From: Bin34 sp963422415
GTDB lineage: Bacteria; Chloroflexota; Anaerolineae; Caldilineales; Caldilineaceae
DNA length: 64,000 nucleotides
Assembly (NCBI GenBank): GCA_963422415.1
Contig: OY729430.1
Coordinates: forward strand, 1,240,001-1,304,000
Direction: 5' to 3'
A program made the position numbers and the translations under genes. The first letter of the stretch is position 1. Every line of letters starts with the position of its first letter. The notes below the pieces were generated by a model, which saw only the letters and a list, made by a program, of their open reading frames with translations, ran no database searches and had not been told where the DNA came from. Shown piece after piece: positions 45,296 to 53,778 of the stretch.

Positions 45296-46120
45296 CTACT
45301 CGTCAGCTAGGTTGCACTCTCTTCTCCAGAGCCTGTACTGGCCGGTTCTGATTCCGGCGATGTCGTAGGCCGAGAGGTCGCGTGTAACAACGCACAGCCC
45401 CCGGACCGGAACCCTTCAGAATCTTCGAATCTGAAATCGAGGTTGTCAAAACCGACCTACCGGCGATGCTCGGGTAGGTCGGCAGAGTCAACTGGGGTGA
45501 CATGCAGGAAGAACGGCGGTGCAATGTCATCGGTGCCGCAATTGTCTTGGGCGTAGGCCAGTCGGTTTCCGCTCTCGTCCAGGTACACGCTGAAGATGGA
45601 ACGGATGACGGTGCGAGCCCGCGGCTTGTGCAGGTTGGGACACTTCATGTCCAGCATATACTGGACCACGGCGTTGAGGCTCTTCGCCGCGTCGGGATGG
45701 GTGTAGCCAAGGTCGCGCGCCCAGGGTCGGAGATGTCCAGAAGGTCTCGAGGAATACATCCAGGTTCACGTCCTTCAGCCCCTGCCGCCTCAGATGGGTA
45801 TCCCTCAGCCGGTGGTGGCGAAGCGCTATGCCGTCGTGTGGGCGAAGTGCTTGATGCCCTCCCAAGGCAATAGTCACTCTGGAGGATACGGTTTCATCGA
45901 AGACCTGATGCTGCAGCGTGGCCTTCATGTGTGACATCTCGCCGGTTGCCTTCGTTCCGGCCGCGCCAAATTCCCACAGTTCGAAGTGGCTTCCCACGTA
46001 AGACTCCCTGTCCTTGGCGTATGGATGCCCAAACGTGAAGCGAAGGCCCCCACACAACTGTTGCCACGCGTGCATGACCTTCTCGCCGTGCCGCCGCACG
46101 TCATGCAAGAATGGCACCAA
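45296..46120 (-). pseudogene. Decayed gene with a conserved C-terminal domain
   Basis: Reading the minus strand, one frame gives LGYTHPDAAKSLNAVVQYML, VYLDESGNRLAY and FFLHVTPVDSADLPEHRR, ending in a stop near 45459. A shifted frame then gives GFDNLDFRF, and a third gives YDIAGIRTGQYRLW up to TAG 45298-45296. Together these match, from memory, a conserved module (…LHV.P.D..DLP..R…GFDNLDF…IRTGQ…) that I have seen at the end of large membrane or glycosyltransferase-like proteins; I cannot name the family with certainty. The segment 46120 to about 45730 is open in another frame (FTFGHPYAKDRESYVG) and may be its upstream part or a different gene. At least three frame changes are needed, so the gene is dead. 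Confidence 0.55.
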
Positions 46121-46368
46121 TTTTTCCCATGGAGATTGTGCGGCAGGGGCGCATTGAGTTGTTTTGCATCTCCATGCATCCCATTGAATTTCCAGTTCTG
46201 GCAGAAGCCAGACATATAATTTCAGGTTGAATTGAACATAGACGGGTATTCCGTCTGACGGCGCTGTGCCTAGCTCCTTCTGTTCCTTGCAGGGAATCGG
46301 CCATGTATATGCCAGAGGCAGAGCGGCGCGTTCCCCCAGTCCATTGAGCAGGAAGAGGAATTGATTTC

Positions 46369-47694
46369 ATGTCGGACCAGAATCCAATTGAGTATACGCA
46401 TCCGGAAACGGTCGTGCTGCACGCAGGATACCGTTCTGATCCCGCGACCGGCGCCGTAGCGGTTCCCATCTACCAGACGACTTCCTACCAGTTCGAGAAC
46501 ACGCAGCACGCGGAAAATCTCTTCGCGCTGAAGGAACTCGGGAATATCTATACGCGCATCATGAATCCGACCTGCGATGTGCTTGAAAAAAGGATTGCGG
46601 CTCTGGATGGCGGAGTGGGCGCCTTGGCGCTTTCCTCAGGCCAGGCGGCATCCGCCTTCGCGATCCAGAACATTGCCCGATCCGGGGACAACATTGTGAG
46701 CTCCACCGATCTCTACGGTGGTACCTGGAATCTCTTTGCCAACACCTTGGAGACCTGTGGCATTGAGGTGCGGTTTGTGGACCCTGCGGACCCAGAGAAT
46801 TTCCGGCGCGCCAGCGACGACCAGACACGAGCCTATTATGCGGAATCCCTGCCCAATCCCAAGCTGCAGGCATTTCCCATTTCCGAAGTGGCGGCTATTG
46901 GCGAAGACTTGGGAATCCCGCTGATCGTGGACAACACGGCTTCGCCCATCATCTGCAAGCCCTTTGCCCATGGCGCGCATATCATTGTGTATTCCAGCAC
47001 CAAGTACATTGGCGGACACGGCAATTCCATTGGCGGCCTGCTCGTTGACGGCGGAAAGTTCGACTGGGAAAAGCATGCACAACGATTCCCCATGCTGTCC
47101 GAGCCGGATCCCAGCTATCATGGCGCCATCTGGATCGAGGCTGTCAAGCCGCTGGGCCCCATCGCCTATATCCTCAAGGCACGGGTTACCTTGCTACGCG
47201 ATCTGGGGTCTTGCATGAGTCCCTTCAACGCGTTTCTCTTCCTGCAGGGCTTGGAGAGTCTGCCCTTGCGCATGGAGCGGCATTGCGAGAACGCGCAGGC
47301 AGTGGCCAATTTCCTGGGCCAGCGCACCGGCATCACCAAGGTGCATTATCCGTCCTGCACCACAGGAGAGGAGAGGCGCCGCGCCGACACCTATATGGGT
47401 GGCAAGCACTACGGTGCCTTGGTAGGGTTTGAATTGACCGGTGGCCGAGAAGCCGGGCGCAAATTCATCGATGCGCTGCAGATGCTGTATCACGTGGCCA
47501 ATATCGGGGACGCTCGGACTCTTGCCATTCATCCCGCCACCACGACTCACAGTCAGCTGTCGGGCGAGGAGCAGGAAGCCACCGGTATCAACGAGAACTA
47601 TGTGCGTCTGTCCATTGGCATCGAGCACATCGACGACATCATTGCCGACATCGATCAGGCGCTGACCGCTGCATTGCAGCAAAGGTTGACATAG
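46369..47694 (+). CDS. metY: O-acetylhomoserine sulfhydrylase
   Basis: A 441-residue PLP enzyme of the Cys/Met metabolism family that makes homocysteine from O-acetylhomoserine and sulfide. The opening HPETVVLHAGYRSDPATGAV, the PLP contact region GGVGALALSSGQAA, the active-site lysine at about 212 (SSTKYIGGHGNSIGG) and the ending TTTHSQLSGEEQEATGI are diagnostic. The length of about 430-440 residues separates MetY from shorter MetB/MetC enzymes. An AGGAAGAGG site precedes ATG 46369. I looked for a SAM riboswitch upstream and saw none. It is a single gene, converging on an oxidoreductase gene with a 12-bp hairpin between them. Confidence 0.92.
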   Translation: MSDQNPIEYTHPETVVLHAGYRSDPATGAVAVPIYQTTSYQFENTQHAENLFALKELGNIYTRIMNPTCDVLEKRIAALDGGVGALALSSGQAASAFAIQNIARSGDNIVSSTDLYGGTWNLFANTLETCGIEVRFVDPADPENFRRASDDQTRAYYAESLPNPKLQAFPISEVAAIGEDLGIPLIVDNTASPIICKPFAHGAHIIVYSSTKYIGGHGNSIGGLLVDGGKFDWEKHAQRFPMLSEPDPSYHGAIWIEAVKPLGPIAYILKARVTLLRDLGSCMSPFNAFLFLQGLESLPLRMERHCENAQAVANFLGQRTGITKVHYPSCTTGEERRRADTYMGGKHYGALVGFELTGGREAGRKFIDALQMLYHVANIGDARTLAIHPATTTHSQLSGEEQEATGINENYVRLSIGIEHIDDIIADIDQALTAALQQRLT

Positions 47695-47826
47695 GTTTCA
47701 GAGTCTGCGCCGACTCCGTCCCTGCAAGGATGGCCTGCTTGGTCATCGCGGGAAGGGGCCCCATCTGTCAAGGCACGGGACCTTTCCATGGAAGGACGTG
47801 AAATCCCCAACACACGTCGGGGACTG

Positions 47827-47867
47827 GGTTGCCGCCTGCCGTTCGATCCGGACGACAGGCGGCAACC
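47827..47867. terminator. Hairpin between convergent genes
   Basis: GGTTGCCGCCTG (47827-47838) and its exact complement CAGGCGGCAACC (47856-47867) form a 12-bp stem with a 17-nt loop. It lies 132 bases after metY and seven bases past the end of the convergent oxidoreductase gene, a position where one hairpin could serve both directions. There is no T-run on either side. Confidence 0.6.
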
Positions 47868-47874
47868 GGACTGT

Positions 47875-49059
47875 CTATGTCACCTTGTCCACTATGCGAC
47901 CTGTGTCCTTGTCCATCAGGATCAGCTTGACCCGGCCATCCGGCATGGTTTCCCGCTTGACAATGTTCATGCCTTCGTGTTCCTCTGCGTGGAGCGCAAT
48001 GGCTTTCACCTCGCCTCCCCGCCAGTCCAAGTCCACGGGAGTCCAAGTCCTTGAGGCCGCGGACCGGTAGCAGGCGTCCATGATGCAGTTTACGACATAT
48101 CCGTCGTAGAAGGTTTCGGTAGGGGGTCGGCCCTTTTCCAGACTGTCGAACATGTCCGTGAACATGTCGGTATACCCCAGTTCCACGAGTTCATCCCCGA
48201 CGGGAAAGAGCCAGCCACTGTCCACTTCGGATTTCTCGGCTATATATCCCTTGCCTGCACCGGTCGTGAACATCTCGAATCCGGTGCGCAGGAAGTGATT
48301 CAGCCAGATCGTGCCTTCCGTGCCGGAGACCTCGTCTCTCAGGTCCATGCCGCCGCGGAAAGTCCAGTTCACCTCGAACTGGCCGATCGCGCCGCTCGCG
48401 AAGCGAATCCAGACTAGGGCCGTGTCCTCGGCCTTGATGGGATGCACCATGGTATCGTGCCAGCACATCACCTCCAGAGGACGATTGTCCTTGCCCACAT
48501 AGCTGCGAATGATCTCGATGCAGTGGCATCCCAGATCGATGATGGCCCCGCCGCCGGCCTTCTCCGCGTCAAAGAACCAAGCGCTGTGCGGTCCGGGATG
48601 GGTCTCCCGTGAGCGGGCGACCAGCACATCCCCGATCGCGCCATCCTTGACCGATTGAATGGCCTTGAGCGCCTTGGGAGCATAGACCAGATCTTCCAAG
48701 TAGCCCGCAAACACGCCGGCCTCTTCCACAATGTCCAGGATTTCCTTGCCTTCCACGCCGGTGCGGGCCAGAGGCTTCGTGCAGAGCACTGCCTTGCCGG
48801 CCGCGGCCACCTTCTGAATGGCGTCCCGGTGCAAAAAGTTGGGCAGGCCAATCACCACTGCGGTCACGTCCGGATGGTGAATCGCTTCATCCATGTCCGT
48901 GGTGAAATGGGGCACGCCCCATTCCTGAGCCGCTTGCCGGGCCCTGGCTTCCGATCGGGAGTACACCATGACCACGTTGTCTCGGTTGCGTTGGCCGTTC
49001 AAGGCCAGGGTATAGAACATGCCAATCAAGCCGGTTCCCAATACAGCCACTTTCTGCAT
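47875..49059 (-). CDS. Gfo/Idh/MocA family oxidoreductase
   Basis: A 394-residue NAD(P)-dependent dehydrogenase. The Rossmann start is MQKVAVLGTGLIGMFYTLAL, the catalytic lysine lies in LCTKPLARTGVEGKE (T-K-P instead of E-K-P), and the substrate domain has GGGAIIDLGCHCIEIIRSYVG. It is somewhat longer than the 330-370 usual for the family because of a C-terminal extension (VDLDWRGGEVKAIALHAEEH). It is the last gene of a four-gene minus-strand string that begins with another oxidoreductase and includes two transporters, suggesting uptake and oxidation of a sugar or sugar acid. Confidence 0.85.
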   Translation of the reverse strand: MQKVAVLGTGLIGMFYTLALNGQRNRDNVVMVYSRSEARARQAAQEWGVPHFTTDMDEAIHHPDVTAVVIGLPNFLHRDAIQKVAAAGKAVLCTKPLARTGVEGKEILDIVEEAGVFAGYLEDLVYAPKALKAIQSVKDGAIGDVLVARSRETHPGPHSAWFFDAEKAGGGAIIDLGCHCIEIIRSYVGKDNRPLEVMCWHDTMVHPIKAEDTALVWIRFASGAIGQFEVNWTFRGGMDLRDEVSGTEGTIWLNHFLRTGFEMFTTGAGKGYIAEKSEVDSGWLFPVGDELVELGYTDMFTDMFDSLEKGRPPTETFYDGYVVNCIMDACYRSAASRTWTPVDLDWRGGEVKAIALHAEEHEGMNIVKRETMPDGRVKLILMDKDTGRIVDKVT

Positions 49060-49189
49060 CTTGCATCTCTCCACGTATGAACTGGTATCCAAGAATGAGG
49101 GAATCGCCGCCTCGGGGGCGCAGGACAGAGCCATTGTAGCCCAGCCAAGAGCTGTCGGGAGCCGCACGACCGGCTCCCGCACGCGGTAT

Positions 49190-50410
49190 TTAGTTGCTGT
49201 TGGCGGCTTGGGGCGTCGGCGCGCTGAATTCCATGCCCTTGGGCGTAATCCGCAGTATGAGAAGGCAGAATGCGTACAGCGTGGCGCCGATCAAAGTGTA
49301 ATACCAGATTACCTGGGGGCCCACCGTGGCGGTTTCAAAGAGACGGCCAATCACCAAGGGCATGGTCAGGGCGCCAACGGACGCGCCCACGAACATGAGG
49401 GACGTGGCCCGGCCCACGGCAGTCAGGTATTGCGGCGCCAGCGCCAGCGAAAGGGGAAACAGCGTCGCCTCGCCGATCCCGCACAGGAGGACCGCGATCC
49501 AGACGACGGGCAGAGAGGGAGACAGCGCCAACAGGATCGTGACAGTGCCGATGATCAGTCCAAGGGCTGCCTGCAACACGGTCTGACTGGAGAACCGCAA
49601 CAGCAGAAACGCTGCGACCAGCCGGGTACAGGTGACCGCCGTGTAGAAGGTGGAGGTCACCCCGCCGGCCACTTGGGCCGTACTCAGTTCCGTGCGCAGC
49701 AAGTAGGTGAAGACAAAGCCTCCGATCACCATTTCCATCGTGCCTGCCAGAAAGAGCATGGCCATGAAGACAAGCAGGGGACGCAACGGCAACGGGGCGG
49801 CCTGTACCTTGGTAGCCTGCAGGGGCGCCGGACTGGGCAACCGCACATAGAGCAATGCATTGGCGGCCACGAACATCGCTATCAGGGCAAAGGGGGCCAG
49901 CAGGGCACCTGTGCGCAACTGCAGTTGCACGATGATCAGCGGCGTCACCATGGCTCCGAAGCCCCAGATGAAGTGCAGTCCCGTGAGGAAGGGCGTGACC
50001 TTCTCTTTCAACTGCCACACGAGCAGGACGTTGCTGCCTACATCCTGCCAGGCCGTAAAGAACCCGGCCACAAACAGCACAAGGAGCAGCAAGGTGAACT
50101 TCGGTGTCAGGGCCAGGGTCAGCATGGAGAGGGCCATGACCAGCAGGGCGACCTGAATTACGCCATGAGGGCGCAGCCGTTCCAAGGCCCGGCCCGTAGC
50201 GAAAGACCCCAGCATGAATCCCAAGGCCTTGGCGGAAAATAGGCCACTGGCTACGTCCAGAGACACCCCCGTGCGCTCAGCTAGAAAGGGCAGTGCGGGA
50301 CCCAACGCGGGGGATACCATGCCCAGGGCGATGTAGGAAAGGTAATAGGCGGAGACCACGCGGAACGAGCGCGCCGACAGGCCCAGCCGAGCGCGCAGCG
50401 AGTTCAGCAT
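49190..50410 (-). CDS. MFS transporter
   Basis: A 406-residue member of the major facilitator superfamily with about 12 membrane segments. It starts LSARSFRVVSAYYLSYIALG and PALGPALPFLAERTGVSLDV. The loop between segments 2 and 3 reads LGSFATGRALERLRPHG, a variant of the MFS G-x-x-x-D-R-x-G-R-R motif. A cytoplasmic central loop (TKVQAAPLPLRPLLV) separates the halves. It is clearly a tandem paralogue of the next gene upstream: the same opening, FLAERTGVS, the FSAKA-GF motif and GLHFIWGFGA recur. No drug- or sugar-specific residues can be named. Confidence 0.85.
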   Translation of the reverse strand: MLNSLRARLGLSARSFRVVSAYYLSYIALGMVSPALGPALPFLAERTGVSLDVASGLFSAKALGFMLGSFATGRALERLRPHGVIQVALLVMALSMLTLALTPKFTLLLLVLFVAGFFTAWQDVGSNVLLVWQLKEKVTPFLTGLHFIWGFGAMVTPLIIVQLQLRTGALLAPFALIAMFVAANALLYVRLPSPAPLQATKVQAAPLPLRPLLVFMAMLFLAGTMEMVIGGFVFTYLLRTELSTAQVAGGVTSTFYTAVTCTRLVAAFLLLRFSSQTVLQAALGLIIGTVTILLALSPSLPVVWIAVLLCGIGEATLFPLSLALAPQYLTAVGRATSLMFVGASVGALTMPLVIGRLFETATVGPQVIWYYTLIGATLYAFCLLILRITPKGMEFSAPTPQAANSN

Positions 50411-50704
50411 GACAATTGCATCCGGGCCAACCTGTCCTCGGGCCCAGCTACTCTGGACTGCCTTGGGTTGCGGGGCCCATGGTCTCTGGGGACCAAGTCA
50501 CCCCGCCTTGGGGCGCGTTGACTGCGGGCGAAGCCCCAGACCGCAGATGCAATGCAGGCCCGTGACCTGAACGGTAAGCCGATCATCTCCAGCGGCAGTC
50601 ATGGAAAAGTGGAAGGATCCAGGGACAGGGCCACCGGTTCCATGGACATGAGGCCGGTTGACGGTATGCCTTTGGAAACGGGTTCTCTCTGCATGCCGGG
50701 TGTT

Positions 50705-51988
50705 TCAGGGGCTGCCTGCCGGTTGCGGATCGGGAACGGCGTACCGCCCGCCTTGGGGAGTGAAAACCAGAATGAGCAGCAGTGCCGCAAACAGGAGAGC
50801 CGCGCCGCCCGTGCTGTACCAGATTACTTCCGGCCCCGGGAAAGAGGATTCAAAGAGATGGCCTAGTATCCAAGGCATGGATACAAATCCAATGGAGGCT
50901 CCCAAGAACATGAAAGAGGTGACGCGCCCTTCCGCGGGCAGATATTGCGGCGCGATGGAAAGCGTAAGCGGAAACATGGCCGCCTGTCCCATGCCACACA
51001 GGGCGACTCCGATCCAGACTACGCTCAAGGCTTTGGGCAGCGCCAGCGCCAAGATACAAGATCCGATGACCAAGGCCAAAGCCCAGCTCAGAAGGACCCG
51101 ATTGGAAAATCGGAGCAGGAGGAAGGCCAGCAGCAGGCGCGTACCCGTAAGGGCGGCGTAGAAGCTGGAGTTTACCCATCCGGCCTGCTGTTCGTTGCCC
51201 AACCCGCTTTCGTAGATATAGGTGAAGATGAAACCGGCCAGGGACAATTCCATGACTCCGGCCAAAAACAACATCGCCATCAAGGTGATCAGCGGCCGCA
51301 CCGCCAACGGGGTCGCCACGGCGGGTCGAGTGTGAATGGGCGGCGGGGTAGGCAGGCGCAGATACAGCGTCATGCAGACCGCCAACAGGGCGGCGATGAC
51401 CGCGAAAGGCGCCACTAGGGATCCTGTGAGGCGATTCAAGGGCACGACGATGAAGGGGGCCAGCAAGGCTCCCAAGCCCCATATGAAGTGCAGTCCGGTC
51501 ATGAAGGAAGGCGCTCTGTCCTTCATCTGCCACACAATCAGGATGTTGCCGCCAACGTCCACCGTGCCGACAAAGAGGCCGGCTACAAAGAGAAAGGCCA
51601 GTGTCACGCCGAAGTCGGGGGAAAGCGGCGCCGCCAATATGGCCATGGCCGCCAGCACCAGCGCAATCTGCAACATGCCGTGGGCCCGCACGCGTTCCAG
51701 AAAACGGCCTACCCCGAAGGATCCGATCAGGAATCCGAAAGCCTTGGCGGAAAACATGCCGCTGGCCACCTCGATACTGACTCCCGTCCGCTCCGCCAGG
51801 AAAGGCAAGGCGGGACCCAAGGACGCCGTGACGGCGCCTAAGGCCATAAAGGTGAGGAAGTAGGCGATGACCACCCGGAAGGACCGTGGGGTCAAGTTCA
51901 TCCGGGCAAGAAGGATATGGGACAGTGTGGGTTGATCCTTGCCGGTCGCTTCGTCCGTGCTCCCGATGCCGGTGGCGCGCGTTCCCAT
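50705..51988 (-). CDS. MFS transporter (tandem paralogue)
   Basis: A 427-residue MFS protein similar to its downstream neighbour along the whole length (TPRSFRVVIAYFLTFMALG, FLAERTGVSIEVASGMFSAKA, GLHFIWGLGA, TSFMFLGASIGFV). Two starts are possible. ATG 51988 gives a 29-residue cytoplasmic leader, and ATG 51901 (MNLTPRSFRVV) begins close to the first membrane segment; neither has a clear ribosome site, so the longer is given. The pair arose by duplication and has since diverged considerably, which suggests either different substrates or cooperation as a heterodimer. Confidence 0.85.
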   Translation of the reverse strand: MGTRATGIGSTDEATGKDQPTLSHILLARMNLTPRSFRVVIAYFLTFMALGAVTASLGPALPFLAERTGVSIEVASGMFSAKAFGFLIGSFGVGRFLERVRAHGMLQIALVLAAMAILAAPLSPDFGVTLAFLFVAGLFVGTVDVGGNILIVWQMKDRAPSFMTGLHFIWGLGALLAPFIVVPLNRLTGSLVAPFAVIAALLAVCMTLYLRLPTPPPIHTRPAVATPLAVRPLITLMAMLFLAGVMELSLAGFIFTYIYESGLGNEQQAGWVNSSFYAALTGTRLLLAFLLLRFSNRVLLSWALALVIGSCILALALPKALSVVWIGVALCGMGQAAMFPLTLSIAPQYLPAEGRVTSFMFLGASIGFVSMPWILGHLFESSFPGPEVIWYSTGGAALLFAALLLILVFTPQGGRYAVPDPQPAGSP

Positions 51989-52020
51989 GCGTCAGCAGAA
52001 CTTCGCATGGGCTGAATTGG

Positions 52021-53130
52021 CTAGAACGTGGAGGTCACTTCCTGGGCTACGCCAGTCTCCGCCGACTGATACGCCTTGTCAAAGACCTCGATCACGTGTC
52101 TGGCATGCTCCGCCGTGGAGGGGGTCGGCTTGTCGAACAGCAGCAGGTCCACCAGTTGCATGATGTCTTCGAAGACATGAGCTTCCTCCATGCCGCGATG
52201 GGCCCCGACCACATGGGGCAGGGAACCGTTCAGATCCCATTTTCGATCCAGTTCCGCGCCGGGATAGTCAATGGGCGCGCCATTGAAGGTAGACCCCAGC
52301 ACCGTTCCTTGCGTGCCGAAAATGGCAATGCGGCCCAATGTCGGCAGGGACCCCGCGGCGGTACCGTACACCAACCCCCACAGGTTTTCCCCGAAGTCGG
52401 CCACAATCAACGTGTTGTCGTCCATGTCGGTAAGCAGCTTCCGACCCCTGAATTCCCGTTCCTTGATGCGCACCCCGGAAAAGGCAGTCACTCTTTTGAC
52501 TGGCCCCAGAATTCCGGTTGTGGCATGCAGCCCATACACGGTCATGTCGTAGAGCGGCCCACCGCCGGGCTTGCGGTAGTACCAGGCGGGGTTGATGTTG
52601 GAGAGGGGATCATTTCCCTGGCGCACCCTTTCATTCTCGTGATAAGTGCTGAATGCCGATCCCGTAACCGTCCAGGTCAGCGTGCCTAGGGCGCCCCGGG
52701 CAATCATCTCCCGCACTTCCTGATGGACCGGGCGCAGCATCTCTCCCGGACAGGCCACGATTTTGACGTTTCGGGCCGCCGCGGCGGCGATCAAGGTGTC
52801 GGCCTCGGCCTTGGTGGTGGTCATGGTCTTGTTGAAGTGCAGATGCAGATCCTTCTCCACGGCCTGCATGCCTTGTTGAAAATGCAAGCCGATAGGCGAC
52901 GCGAGGGTTACCGCGTCCACGGTCCCCGAATCCAGCAGCTCCTCGTAGGTTTCAAAGTGGTGGGGAATGGAAAATCGCTCGGAAGCCGCCTGGGCCCGAC
53001 CGGGCTCCGGATCGCAGACCGCGGTCATGCGAACCCGGTCATGTACGTCTTCCAAGGCCAAGTGGGGCATGATGCCCCTGACCGAGATGCTACCTGCACC
53101 TACTATGCCGATTCTGACTTGTTCCGACAC
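52021..53130 (-). CDS. Gfo/Idh/MocA family oxidoreductase
   Basis: A 369-residue protein of the sugar-dehydrogenase family, with Rossmann loop RIGIVGAGSISVRGIMPHL. The segment that normally reads E-K-P is HFNKTMTTTKAE: the catalytic lysine is kept but Glu and Pro are replaced. GGGPLYDMTVYGLHATTGIL belongs to the substrate domain. The start codon is GTG 53130 with GAGGG upstream; a 14-base direct repeat of this leader occurs 24 bases further out. It is the first gene of the string with the two MFS transporters and a second oxidoreductase. Confidence 0.85.
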   Translation of the reverse strand: MSEQVRIGIVGAGSISVRGIMPHLALEDVHDRVRMTAVCDPEPGRAQAASERFSIPHHFETYEELLDSGTVDAVTLASPIGLHFQQGMQAVEKDLHLHFNKTMTTTKAEADTLIAAAAARNVKIVACPGEMLRPVHQEVREMIARGALGTLTWTVTGSAFSTYHENERVRQGNDPLSNINPAWYYRKPGGGPLYDMTVYGLHATTGILGPVKRVTAFSGVRIKEREFRGRKLLTDMDDNTLIVADFGENLWGLVYGTAAGSLPTLGRIAIFGTQGTVLGSTFNGAPIDYPGAELDRKWDLNGSLPHVVGAHRGMEEAHVFEDIMQLVDLLLFDKPTPSTAEHARHVIEVFDKAYQSAETGVAQEVTSTF

Positions 53131-53168
53131 AATGCGATTCCCTCCTGCCGGTCGAATGCGATCCCCTC
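53131..53168. repeat. Duplicated leader sequence before the oxidoreductase
   Basis: AATGCGATTCCCTC (53131-53144) and AATGCGATCCCCTC (53155-53168) are direct repeats with one mismatch and a 24-base period. Read on the coding (minus) strand each contains GAGGG-ATCGCATT, so the Shine-Dalgarno region next to the GTG start is duplicated. This could be simple slippage or an operator pair. Confidence 0.6.
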
Positions 53169-53356
53169 GTCAGGATGATGACGACAAATCATCGACTCAA
53201 GGCATCTTAGGGTAACATTATGTGTTGTCTTGGCGCTTGTTTTTGCGATGGTGCACTGGGAGAATTTTTGACAAAGGATCACTCTGGAAGCAAACTGCAC
53301 TGGAGTCAGGGTAGAGCAGGCTAGGGACATCTCCCACGTCAGACAGAGGTAGGTAC

Positions 53357-53737
53357 ATGAAACTGGAGCATTCCGCGATCAATGTGAAAGACGCCAAGGT
53401 GGTGGCCCATTGGTGGAGCGAACATCTGGGCCTTCGGATTGTAATGGCCCAGGACATCCCCCCCTACATGCACTTTCTGGCGGACGAAGACGGAGCCATG
53501 ATGGAGATCTATACCATGATGGAGGCGGGAGTGCCGGATTGGACAGCCATGGATCCCCGCAATCTTCATTTTGCCTTCAGCACCTTGGACGCGGCGGCGG
53601 ATCGAGATCGGCTGGTGGCAGCCGGAGCCGCCGTGGTTTCGGAGTCCGTGACTCCGGCCGGGGACGACCTTGTGTTCCTGCGGGATCCTTATGGCACACC
53701 CTTCCAGCTGGTAAGACGCCAGACGCCGTTGTTGTAA
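53357..53737 (+). CDS. VOC family protein (glyoxalase-like)
   Basis: A 126-residue single-unit protein of the vicinal-oxygen-chelate fold, formed from two beta-alpha-beta-beta-beta modules. Likely metal ligands are His5 (MKLEHSAINVKD), Glu52 in MMEIYT and Glu/Gln near FLRDPYGTPFQLV. The ending DPYGTPFQLV is the family hallmark. Such proteins act as lyases, isomerases, dioxygenases or resistance proteins, and the reaction cannot be assigned. It opens the long plus-strand string and is divergent from an oxidoreductase gene across 226 bases that should hold the promoters. Confidence 0.85.
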   Translation: MKLEHSAINVKDAKVVAHWWSEHLGLRIVMAQDIPPYMHFLADEDGAMMEIYTMMEAGVPDWTAMDPRNLHFAFSTLDAAADRDRLVAAGAAVVSESVTPAGDDLVFLRDPYGTPFQLVRRQTPLL

Positions 53738-53778
53738 AGACCCGCCGCCAGGCAGGTTTCCAGGACAGTGAGAGTTTC

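Noticed and set aside
46121..46368. SAM riboswitch before metY
   Set aside because: I looked for the usual leader core and its paired stems and did not find them.
49019..50242. Plus-strand open frame opposite the first MFS gene
   Set aside because: The translation is low-complexity and strongly hydrophilic, as expected for the complement of a membrane protein gene.
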